A stretch of 17,363 bases of DNA. It comes from CAIUVD01 sp044338255. GTDB lineage: Bacteria > Planctomycetota > UBA11346. Of the stretch, positions 7,533 to 17,236 are shown piece after piece. A program made the translations under genes and the position numbers. Within the stretch, counting starts at the first letter, position 1; every line of letters starts with the position of its first letter. The DNA lies in contig JBIILZ010000084.1 of NCBI GenBank assembly GCA_044338255.1, forward strand, positions 1-17,363, in the 5' to 3' direction. The notes beneath the pieces were generated by a model, which saw nothing but the letters and a program-made list of their open reading frames with translations, was not told where the DNA came from and did no database searches.

Positions 7533-9635
7533 CTATTCGACGAGCATGGCGACCATCGTCGCATCATCGGCGGGCGGTCGCGGCCCGCGAAAATGACGGA
7601 TGCGGTCCATGATCTGATCGACCATGACATCCGGCCCATCGCCCGAGAACTGCTTGACGATATCGGTCAGGCGCTCGGCGCCGAACTCTTCATGCTGCAG
7701 GTTCATGGTCTCGGTGATGCCGTCGGTATAGAGCAGGAACACGTCGCCCGGTTCGATGTGGGTCACTTCTTCTTCGAGGCTCTGGCGAAAGATGGCCCCG
7801 GACTTCATGCCCACAACCATACCTTTGGGACGTATTTCCCCGGATTTTTCGCTGACCAGGTTGTAGTGCATGGCGGGATTGTGTCCGGCCCGGGCCCAGG
7901 TGATGGTGCCCTCGTTGGGATCCATGACCGCATAGCACATGGAGATGAACATCTTGCCTCCGAGATCCGGGACCAGGGCATCGTTGACCCGGGCCAAGGT
8001 GTCCGCCGGGCCCATCCCTTGCGCGGCGTAGATTTCGAGGGTCTTCTTAGCCATCGACATGATCAACCCGGCTTGCACGCCATGGCCGCTGACGTCGCCG
8101 ATGGCGAAGCCGATGCCGCCCTTGGGCAGGGGGATGAAGACGAAGAAGTCGCCGGTGATGTCGGTACAGGCCTCGAAGCGGCTGGCGATCTGGAAGCCGG
8201 GGACGGCGGGCGCCTGCTGCAGGAATTTCTCCTGCAATTTCCGAGCATGGATCATGTCCGTGCGCGGTGCGATCTCCTCGCGCGGAATATCGTGATCGGA
8301 ATCGGCTTGATCCATCCAATCGAGATGCGTATCGGCTGTTTCGGTCGTCGCCGCCGGAGCTAGATCCGTCGCTGACGGATGGATCGTCGGCAATCCGGCT
8401 AGGCGCGGCTCCGAGCTGCCGACGGGGAACGCGATCGGCGGGCTGCCGCCACTGTTCCTGGCCGGGACCACGGGCATTGCCAGTGGTGTGGGAAGCACCG
8501 CCGGTGGCGGCGCGGCGCGCATGGCGAGTGTCTCCACCGGGATCACACGAAGGGCGTTCGGCAGCGGCTCGATGGCCTGGGAGACGGTCTGGGAGACGGT
8601 CTGGGAGACAGGCGTGCGCGTGAACAGGGTTCCCGGACGCGCTGCACCCTCGGAGCTAGAGAGGGTCGATGTCGATGTCGGGGTCGCAGTGTTCGCCTGG
8701 ATGCGCGAAGCGAGGATCGTATTGCCCCCGGTGACGTTTCGCGTCGCCGTCGGCGTCGGGGTGATCGCTAAGCCTGAGGGGGTCGTGGTGCCGAGGATTT
8801 GTTCCGGGCTCATCGGCGTCGGGGTGTGCGCTTCAGCAGGCGGAAGATTGCATCCCTGCGTGCCGGCAGCATGTGCGATCGACGTCTCGGCGTGGGGCTG
8901 GGCACGACCAGTGGCGAAGAGCGGAATCTGGGTGATGAGATGCAGGGCGATCGCTTCGGCGGCCGTCGTCCAGGTCGATAGCTGTGACAAGCGAACCTGG
9001 ACAACGGCAAAGAGCGTATACGGACAGATCCACAGCCCGGCCTCGTTGACCCACCGCCAGGAAGATTGGGTATGCAATTGATACCGTGCAAAACGTACGA
9101 CTTCCGGCATTCGCCGATGCAGCTCGCGGGCGAGCTGCACTTCCTCAACGGTATGGGCGATGCCTTGCCGATAGAAGGGACACTGCGCGAGGTGTTTGGC
9201 GAGGGCCTGGAAGAGGAAGTTATCGAGCTTGCCGCTGGTGGTCCGCACCGCCGCCACGCGCATGAGCGAGAAGGGCGAGAGCCACACTCCATCATGATCG
9301 TAGATCTTCCAGGCGGGATCGGACTGGGCGCTGAAGACAATGTTCTCGTAGGTACGCCGCTCGAGGATGGCTGGACGGTTCTGCGGCTGGCCTTTGCCCA
9401 AGGCAAAGTGGCGGCAATTTTCCAAATGTCGTACTACGGATTCAACAGAGGTGCTCCCAGGACGCTTGGCAACCGCGCTCAAGCAAAAGACGCAGATCCA
9501 TAAATCGTTGTTCGATCTAATGTTCCAAAGCTCATCCGTGGCCATGTGGGTGGCTACGAGCTGACTCAAAGGAGTTGTTCCGCGGCCGTTGGGCAAAGGC
9601 GGAACGCGCGGTGAATTGGTGGGACGCAAGTTCAT
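7533..9635 (-). CDS. SpoIIE/RsbU-type PP2C phosphatase with three N-terminal zinc-finger-like repeats
   Basis: This 700-residue protein ends in a SpoIIE-type PPM phosphatase domain (about 461-700): DITGDFF (Asp492, Asp496), IGDVSGHGVQAGL (Asp514), ARAGHNP, LLYTDGITET (Asp638) and DDATMVA (Asp690-691). The metal ligands are intact, so Ser/Thr dephosphorylation is expected, typically of an anti-sigma-factor antagonist. The N-terminal 250 residues contain three copies of an unfamiliar module starting W-x8-W-[IL]-[CS]; the first has C48, C51, H70 and C74. A low-complexity Thr/Pro/Ala linker (about 260-440) joins the halves and includes VSQT repeats. No transmembrane segment or signal peptide is evident. 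The start is ATG 9635, with no Shine-Dalgarno; ATG 9545 is an alternative. No convincing promoter is seen; a TATCAT hexamer at 9692-9687 on the minus strand lacks a good -35. The gene is divergent from trmD. Confidence 0.93.
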   Translation of the reverse strand: MNLRPTNSPRVPPLPNGRGTTPLSQLVATHMATDELWNIRSNNDLWICVFCLSAVAKRPGSTSVESVVRHLENCRHFALGKGQPQNRPAILERRTYENIVFSAQSDPAWKIYDHDGVWLSPFSLMRVAAVRTTSGKLDNFLFQALAKHLAQCPFYRQGIAHTVEEVQLARELHRRMPEVVRFARYQLHTQSSWRWVNEAGLWICPYTLFAVVQVRLSQLSTWTTAAEAIALHLITQIPLFATGRAQPHAETSIAHAAGTQGCNLPPAEAHTPTPMSPEQILGTTTPSGLAITPTPTATRNVTGGNTILASRIQANTATPTSTSTLSSSEGAARPGTLFTRTPVSQTVSQTVSQAIEPLPNALRVIPVETLAMRAAPPPAVLPTPLAMPVVPARNSGGSPPIAFPVGSSEPRLAGLPTIHPSATDLAPAATTETADTHLDWMDQADSDHDIPREEIAPRTDMIHARKLQEKFLQQAPAVPGFQIASRFEACTDITGDFFVFIPLPKGGIGFAIGDVSGHGVQAGLIMSMAKKTLEIYAAQGMGPADTLARVNDALVPDLGGKMFISMCYAVMDPNEGTITWARAGHNPAMHYNLVSEKSGEIRPKGMVVGMKSGAIFRQSLEEEVTHIEPGDVFLLYTDGITETMNLQHEEFGAERLTDIVKQFSGDGPDVMVDQIMDRIRHFRGPRPPADDATMVAMLVE
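8576..8609. repeat. 12-bp in-frame tandem repeat in the phosphatase linker
   Basis: The plus-strand unit GAGACGGTCTGG occurs at 8581-8592 and 8593-8604, with partial flanking copies. On the coding (minus) strand it encodes VSQT-VSQT-VSQA. It lies inside the Thr/Pro-rich linker between the N-terminal repeats and the SpoIIE domain. Unit-number changes would keep the frame. Confidence 0.85.
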
Positions 9636-9751
9636 TACCGGTTGGTCACCATAGATCGCCTACCCCAGGGCGCAACCGGGGTTGGAATGATAAATGGCTG
9701 CGCTCAAGTTCACTCCTTGCGCGGAACCTCGCTTGCGCAGCGTGCAACCCT

Positions 9752-9789
9752 GTGAACGAAACCGCTGTGAACGAAACCGCTGTGAATGT
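9752..9789. repeat. 15-bp tandem repeat, each unit starting with an in-frame GTG, upstream of trmD
   Basis: GTGAACGAAACCGCT occurs at 9752-9766 and again, identically, at 9767-9781. A third, diverged unit starts at 9782 (GTGAATGT). All are in frame with trmD and would read VNETA-VNETA-VNVPA if translated. The three GTG codons are possible alternative starts of TrmD. Confidence 0.9.
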
Positions 9790-9817
9790 ACCGGCGCAAC
9801 CGCGACCGCGGCTGGCA

Positions 9818-10480
9818 ATGCACCTCGTGACCTTGTTCCCGGAGCTGTGCGAGCCCTACCTGTCGGCGAGCATCGTCGGCCGGGCCCGGCGCCGGGGATT
9901 GGTTACTATCGATACCGTCGACCCTCGGCAGTGGGCGGGGGGGCGCTTCAAGAAAGCCGACGATCGGCCTTTCGGCGGTGGGCCGGGAATGGTCCTGATG
10001 GCTCCGCCGATTGCCGGAGCGCTTGATCACCTTCGCGCCCGTCACCCCGGGGCCCGGTTGCTGATCACCTCGCCGCAAGGCCGCAAGCTTGATCAGGCCT
10101 ATGCCCAGGAGCTCGCCAACGAGCATACTCTGATCGTGCTCTGCGGACACTACGAGGGCATCGATGAACGGATCATCGACCTCTATCAGCCCGAGGCTTT
10201 TTCACTCGGAGACTATGTGCTCTCTGGGGGGGAGTTGGCGGCACTGGTCCTCGCCGATGCCGTCACCCGTCTGCAGCCCGGGGTCCTCGGCGACGAGCGC
10301 AGTGCCGCCGAGGACAGTTTCAGCCACGCTGACACCGAGCTCGATCATCCGTGCTTCACCCGGCCACGCGATTTCCGCGGACTGCAGGTGCCGGCAGCGC
10401 TCATCAACGGTGACCATGCGGGGATCGAAGCCTGGCGAAAAAAACGGCGGATCGAACGTACGCAAGGACGACCCCGGTAG
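9818..10480 (+). CDS. trmD: tRNA (guanine-N1)-methyltransferase TrmD
   Basis: TrmD methylates G37 of tRNAs with G36 using S-adenosylmethionine, preventing +1 frameshifting. From ATG 9818 the protein is 220 residues and begins MHLVTLFPEL, as TrmD proteins do. The SPOUT trefoil-knot motifs are present: PFGGGPGMV, SPQGRKLDQAYAQELA, LCGHYEGIDERI and SLGDYVLSGGELAALVLADA. AEDSF followed by LDHPCFTRP contains the expected catalytic Asp region. It ends soon after AWRKKRRIERT, somewhat shorter than the E. coli enzyme (255 residues), but the core is complete. The frame is open upstream, and GTG codons at 9782, 9767 and 9752 would add 12 to 22 residues; none has a good Shine-Dalgarno. It is divergent from the phosphatase gene and 105 nt before gyrA. 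Confidence 0.95.
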   Translation: MHLVTLFPELCEPYLSASIVGRARRRGLVTIDTVDPRQWAGGRFKKADDRPFGGGPGMVLMAPPIAGALDHLRARHPGARLLITSPQGRKLDQAYAQELANEHTLIVLCGHYEGIDERIIDLYQPEAFSLGDYVLSGGELAALVLADAVTRLQPGVLGDERSAAEDSFSHADTELDHPCFTRPRDFRGLQVPAALINGDHAGIEAWRKKRRIERTQGRPR

Positions 10481-10523
10481 TGATGCTAGGGGCGTAAGCC
10501 GTGCTTCCGATCACGGTCTGTGC

Positions 10524-10553
10524 CTGACCTTGCCCCCAGGGGTGGTGTAGTAT
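10524..10553 (+). promoter_or_regulatory. Candidate sigma70-type promoter for gyrA
   Basis: In the 105-nt gap between trmD and gyrA, CTGACC (10524-10529) and TAGTAT (10548-10553) are separated by 18 bases. Each matches the consensus hexamer at four of six positions. Transcription would start near 10560, giving a leader of about 25 nt before ATG 10586. The gap itself suggests gyrA has its own promoter. Confidence 0.35.
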
Positions 10554-10571
10554 GCTGAGCAAGTCCCCTAC

Positions 10572-10576
10572 GAAGG
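10572..10576 (+). promoter_or_regulatory. Probable ribosome binding site of gyrA
   Basis: GAAGG lies nine bases before ATG 10586. It is a moderate Shine-Dalgarno match that supports this start, which also gives the usual GyrA N-terminus. Confidence 0.45.
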
Positions 10577-10585
10577 CTCCCCGCG

Positions 10586-13114
<2,529 letters not shown>

Positions 13115-13119
13115 GTCCC

Positions 13120-14208
13120 GTGAGTGATCTGATTGGCCATTTGCGCGTTCTGCATGAGCGCCATCGGCGGCTCGACGCGCAAATGGCGGATCCGGCGATC
13201 ATCGCTTCGCCTGCTTATAAGCGCGTTCTTGCCGACCATGCCCGGCTGGGCCGGGTGGTGCGACCGTTCATCGAATGGTCGCACATCGAAGACGAACGCG
13301 CAGCGGCGGTGGCCCTGCTCGCCGATCACGAAATGCGGGCCATGGCGCGCGAGGACATCGCCGTCGCCGAGGTCCAACAAGCGGAGCTGATCGAAACCAT
13401 CAAGGGCCTGCTGGTCACCAGCGACGCCGCCAGCTATCGCAATGCCATCCTTGAAATCCGTGCCGGTACCGGCGGCGATGAGGCGGCCCTGTTCGCCGGC
13501 GACTTGGCGCGCATGTATGGCATGTGGGGTCAACGGCAGGGACTGAAATTGCAGCCGATGACGGTGGCCGAGGGCGAGCAGGGGGGCTTCCGGGAGATCT
13601 CCTTCCACGTCACCGGCACTACTCCCGAAGGGCTTGGCGCTTTCGGCATGCTGCGCTTCGAATCCGGCGGCCATCGTGTGCAGCGGGTGCCGGAAACCGA
13701 ATCGCAGGGACGCGTGCATACCTCGGCGGCGACCGTGGCGGTCCTCCCCGAGGCCGAAGAAGCCGACGTCGTGATCAACCCCGCTGATCTCGAGATCACC
13801 ACCCAGAAGTCCGGCGGTGCCGGCGGCCAACACGTCAACAAGACCGAATCGGCGATCCGCATCCTGCACCGCCCCAGCGGCATCGCCGTGCTCTGCCAAG
13901 AGGAACGCTCGCAGCTCTCCAACCGCCTGCGTGCGATGACCTGGATCCGCGCCCGCCTGTTTGAGGCTGAACGCGCCCGCATCGCCCAAGAGCGGGCCGC
14001 TGCACGCAAGGATCAAGTTGGCTCCGGCGAACGTGGTGATCGCATCCGTACCTACAATTTTCCGCAGAACCGCATCACCGACCATCGCATCAATTTCACC
14101 GGCTATTCGCTCGATCGCTACATCTCGGGCGAGTGCGATGAACTGTACCATGCCATGGTCGAGGCCGAAAAGGTCCGCTTCATCGTTGAATGGGACGGCA
14201 GCCTCTGA
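13120..14208 (+). CDS. prfA: Peptide chain release factor 1 (RF1)
   Basis: RF1 reads UAA and UAG stop codons and triggers peptide release on the ribosome. The product is 362 residues, as usual for the family. The GGQ motif lies in KSGGAGGQHVNKTESAIRI. The codon-reading PxT tripeptide is PET in RVPETESQGRVHTSAATVAV, which marks RF1 rather than RF2 (SPF). LEIRAGTGGDEAALFAGDL and RIRTYNFPQNRITDHRIN are further family signatures. The start is GTG 13120, five bases after the gyrA TAA, without a Shine-Dalgarno, so translation may be coupled to gyrA. prmC, often next to prfA because it methylates the GGQ glutamine, is not here; a kinase gene follows instead. Confidence 0.97.
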   Translation: MSDLIGHLRVLHERHRRLDAQMADPAIIASPAYKRVLADHARLGRVVRPFIEWSHIEDERAAAVALLADHEMRAMAREDIAVAEVQQAELIETIKGLLVTSDAASYRNAILEIRAGTGGDEAALFAGDLARMYGMWGQRQGLKLQPMTVAEGEQGGFREISFHVTGTTPEGLGAFGMLRFESGGHRVQRVPETESQGRVHTSAATVAVLPEAEEADVVINPADLEITTQKSGGAGGQHVNKTESAIRILHRPSGIAVLCQEERSQLSNRLRAMTWIRARLFEAERARIAQERAAARKDQVGSGERGDRIRTYNFPQNRITDHRINFTGYSLDRYISGECDELYHAMVEAEKVRFIVEWDGSL

Positions 14209-14271
14209 GAGGCCCGATGCCGCATGCCGAACGATGGCAATCAACCCCTAGCCAGCTAGAACTGCTTGCGG

Positions 14272-16842
14272 ATGCCAGTCGACCCCTACATCGGATTCGC
14301 CACTGACGCCCTGCGCTTTGACAAGTTGCTGGGAAAGGGGGGCATGGGCTCGGTGTATCTCGGCGAACAACTGCGTATGAACCGGTTGGTGGCGATTAAG
14401 GTCATCGCCCAGCATCTGGTCACCGACCCCAAGTATATTGAACGCTTCACCCGCGAGGCCCAGGTCCTCGGGCGGCTGGTGCATCCGAACATCATCGCCT
14501 GTCACGACTATGGCCCATCGTTGGGGCCGCAGGGCGAATCGATCTATGTGATGGTTCTGGAATACGTCGACGGCTGGTCATTGGGGGCCTTGTCGCGACT
14601 CAAGCGGCTCACCGTGCGCCAGACCCTCGATCTCTATCGTCAGGCCGCCGACGGTCTGGCATTCGCTCATTCTCTGGGCGTGGTCCACCGCGACATCAAG
14701 CCCGACAACATCTTAGTCAACCGGCTGGGAGTCGCCAAAATAGCCGATTTCGGTCTGGCGCGCAGCGAAGACTGCGTGCAGGTCACGCAGACCGGGGCGA
14801 TCATCGGCAGCCCGGCCTATATGTCTCCGGAAGCCTGTCGTGGTGAGGAACCTACTCCCCGTTCCGACATCTATTCCCTCGGTTGCGCCTTATTCCAGAC
14901 GCTCACCGATCAGCCGCCGTACACCGCGCAGAGCACGCTCCAAGTCATCAATCAGCACCTCACCGAGCCGGTGCCCAATCTTTTGCTCCAGCGGGCGGAT
15001 CTGACCCGCCTGCAGCCGATCCTCGCCAAGTGCCTGGCCAAGCGCCGGCACGAGCGTTGGGCGGATGCGCACAGCCTGAGCGAGGCCTTGAAGGCCGAGA
15101 TTCCGCTGCACGCCGAGGACCTCGTCGCCGGTCGGCTGCGGCGTAATCGCGATGGCCATGCGGCGGCGCCGGTGACGGTCCTCACCGGCGCGGCGGTGAC
15201 GGTGCAGGAAACCGACTTCGCTGCCGTCCGCCCACGCTGGTGGCGGCAACGTCGATGGTGGGCGATAGCAGGCGGGGCGCTGATGGGAGTGCCCCTGATC
15301 GCCGGGGCCGTAATCGCCCGCAGCCAAAGGGAGGTAAACCCACCGCCGGTGATACCCGAGGTGGTCGTACCGGCGGTGGTCGAACCGGTGGTGGTTCCGC
15401 CGACCCCGGTGATCGCCAGCGAGCACATCGAAGCGATGTTGAACACCGCCGAAGCCTTTCTCAACGAGCGCAAGTTGGCCGAGGCCGAGGGTGCGCTGAG
15501 CACGGTCGTCGATCTAGGTCCCGTCGAAAACCTGCCGAGCCCGACGCACCTGCGCCTCACCGACCTGCAGCGTCGTCTCGATCAGGCGGTGAGTGCCGCC
15601 GAGCCGCAGACCAAGGGCCTGCTCGACAACGCCGAGGATGCCCTGCGCAATGGCGAACGGAGCAAGGCCCAGGGGCTGCTACAGGGCGAGGTCCCGCAGC
15701 GCTTCCTCGCCCGCCGCAATGAACTGCGGCGACGTCTGGGCGACATGCCGAAATCGGCCAGGGGCAGCGTGCAGATACTCAAGCCGCTACGCGGCGACCC
15801 GGTGCCAGCCCGGGCCTTGCCGGACCTGGCTCCGCTCGCCTCGCAGCCGATCTATGGCAGCGTCAGCGATGGCCCCGAGCAGATCCTGCGCCTGAAGTTG
15901 CCCACCGGGTATCTGGCGACCACCGCGGACGCGATGACCGTGATGCTCGGCACCAACAGCCAGCAACGGGTCACCGTCTACGCCGTGGTCGAGGGCAGGC
16001 GGCAGCAGATCCTCGGCTTCATGCTCCCTGAACGCGCCTGGAGCGTGAACACCATTCCGCTGCCCAGCGGCCTGCATTGCGACGAGCTGATCATCGCCTC
16101 CAGCGCCAATGTTGGGCAGTTCTTCTTCGTCGCGGCCGCGCTTGGCGTCGATGGCCGGACGCCCACGATCACCGATCTGGCGATCACCCCGGGTACTCTA
16201 CAGGTGCGTGATGTGCGCTTTGCGGTCGACACGGTGATGGCCGCCAGCCGGGCGGATTTCCCTAATTTTGCCAGCACCCGGGTGCTGCTGCCGCAATCGG
16301 CGGTCGACGCCTGGCCCAAGATCCGTGACCAACTGCTGCCGGTCTTGAACCGCGGTCTGCTCACCGTCGGTGCCACCAGCTCGACCTCCTTGGGCGCCGA
16401 GTGCATCCATGTCTACAATGGCGCCCTCGAATTCGCCCGCGAGACCGAGAACCTCGGTGCGACCCAGATCCTCCTCGTCTATATCCCCACCGGCGCCGGC
16501 GCACTGCGCCAGAAGGGCCAGTTTCACAGCCTTCTCGAACTGCCGGCGAAAGGCGTGCTTCCGGTCGTGGTCCTCGGTCCCGAAGGCGCCAGCCAGGGTT
16601 TCGAGACTCCCGGTGTGAAATTGCTGCATCGCCTGGTCGAGGGTGCGCCCGAGGAGCGTGGGGTGCGGGTGCTGATCGATCTCGGCGCGGTGCCGGCGTT
16701 TTATCTGGCGCAAGAGGCCGCCTTCGAGCTCAAGAGTCCGGATTATCAGACGCATATCCTCGGCGGTTTCGAAGCCGGTCTCCGCCAGTTGCGCGATGTC
16801 CTCCAGGCCACCGCCGAGTTGGCCAAAAAGAAGAAGAACTAG
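14272..16842 (+). CDS. Membrane Ser/Thr protein kinase 2 with large unassigned extracytoplasmic part
   Basis: From ATG 14272 the protein is 856 residues. TTG 14266 is the only other upstream choice, since TAG 14257 closes the frame. The Hanks-type kinase domain (about 16-283) is complete: GKGGMG (21-26), VAIK Lys43, Glu62, HRDIKPDN (Asp141, Asn146), DFG Asp159 and SPE 185-187. One transmembrane helix lies at about 329-349 after a basic WWRQRR stretch. A Pro/Val-rich linker follows. Residues 384-500 hold two related helical units (NTAEAFLNERKLAEAEGAL and DNAEDALRNGERSKAQGLL), like TPRs. Residues about 524-643 look all-beta, and 645-856 look alpha/beta (ILLVYIPTG, VLPVVVLGP, VRVLIDLG), ending KKKKN. 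I cannot name these domains; they are probably an external sensor. It follows prfA by 63 nt. Confidence 0.93.
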   Translation: MPVDPYIGFATDALRFDKLLGKGGMGSVYLGEQLRMNRLVAIKVIAQHLVTDPKYIERFTREAQVLGRLVHPNIIACHDYGPSLGPQGESIYVMVLEYVDGWSLGALSRLKRLTVRQTLDLYRQAADGLAFAHSLGVVHRDIKPDNILVNRLGVAKIADFGLARSEDCVQVTQTGAIIGSPAYMSPEACRGEEPTPRSDIYSLGCALFQTLTDQPPYTAQSTLQVINQHLTEPVPNLLLQRADLTRLQPILAKCLAKRRHERWADAHSLSEALKAEIPLHAEDLVAGRLRRNRDGHAAAPVTVLTGAAVTVQETDFAAVRPRWWRQRRWWAIAGGALMGVPLIAGAVIARSQREVNPPPVIPEVVVPAVVEPVVVPPTPVIASEHIEAMLNTAEAFLNERKLAEAEGALSTVVDLGPVENLPSPTHLRLTDLQRRLDQAVSAAEPQTKGLLDNAEDALRNGERSKAQGLLQGEVPQRFLARRNELRRRLGDMPKSARGSVQILKPLRGDPVPARALPDLAPLASQPIYGSVSDGPEQILRLKLPTGYLATTADAMTVMLGTNSQQRVTVYAVVEGRRQQILGFMLPERAWSVNTIPLPSGLHCDELIIASSANVGQFFFVAAALGVDGRTPTITDLAITPGTLQVRDVRFAVDTVMAASRADFPNFASTRVLLPQSAVDAWPKIRDQLLPVLNRGLLTVGATSSTSLGAECIHVYNGALEFARETENLGATQILLVYIPTGAGALRQKGQFHSLLELPAKGVLPVVVLGPEGASQGFETPGVKLLHRLVEGAPEERGVRVLIDLGAVPAFYLAQEAAFELKSPDYQTHILGGFEAGLRQLRDVLQATAELAKKKKN

Positions 16843-16858
16843 AGGTCTGTCGGAGATA

Positions 16859-16872
16859 GGCGCCTAGGCGCC
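16859..16872. other. Perfect 14-bp palindrome between convergent genes
   Basis: GGCGCCTAGGCGCC is its own reverse complement. It lies 16 bases after the kinase 2 stop and includes the TAG stop of the minus-strand phosphatase remnant. As RNA it could form a five-pair stem with a CUAG loop. No T-tract follows on either strand, so a bidirectional terminator is only a weak possibility. Confidence 0.3.
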
Positions 16873-17236
16873 GCGGCCAGCCGTGAAACGCGCGAGGTTC
16901 ATGCCCGGCCTAGCGCAGATGATGTCGGGATGGCGGAGATCCCAGGGCGTGCCATCCCAACGCGTCAATTCATAGCCGAGGGCCGCGCAGATCGCCGCAC
17001 CACCGCATTGATCCCAGGGAAAGATATGGCTGATCGCGTAGGCATCGACGCGGCCGAGGGCGACATGCGCGAGATCGACGGCGGCCGAGCCATAGGTCTT
17101 GTACTGGCGGATACGGGGGGCGAGCTGCGCGAGCAGGTCCACGCTGCGTTGGCGCTCGGCGAGATTCCACGGCCAATCGGTGGCCACGATCCAGGTCTTC
17201 TCGGGTCCGGCCGGCTGGGCTGGGGCGAGAGCCACG
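16864..17236 (-). pseudogene. C-terminal fragment of an inositol-monophosphatase-family protein, truncated by an insertion sequence
   Basis: The minus frame ending at TAG 16864-16866 encodes about 124 residues typical of the second half of the IMPase/FBPase-like Mg-dependent phosphatase family: TWIVATDWPWNLAER, then YGSAAVDLAHVALGRVDAY, then FPWDQCGGAAICAALGYE and TRWDG. The Asp in the PWDQ motif corresponds to the C-terminal metal-binding residue. The N-terminal half, which should carry the GEE and DPIDGT metal-binding motifs (about 150-180 residues), is absent. The frame runs into sequence resembling an IS21-type end at about 17237 and stops at TGA 17271-17269. The fragment alone cannot form the active site. 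The rest of the gene may lie beyond the element, outside this window. The substrate (inositol phosphate, histidinol phosphate or PAP) cannot be told from this part. Confidence 0.8.

Noticed and set aside
7527..8363. Plus-strand open frame of 278 codons, and 5330-6121
   Set aside because: Antisense shadows of the SpoIIE domain and of the kinase 1 catalytic domain, respectively.
9575..9751. N-terminal extension of TrmD starting at 9575
   Set aside because: It would add about 80 residues with no TrmD similarity and overlap the 5' end of the divergent phosphatase gene.
10494..10520. Small hairpin CCGTG...CACGG after trmD as a terminator
   Set aside because: The stem is only five pairs and no T-tract follows.
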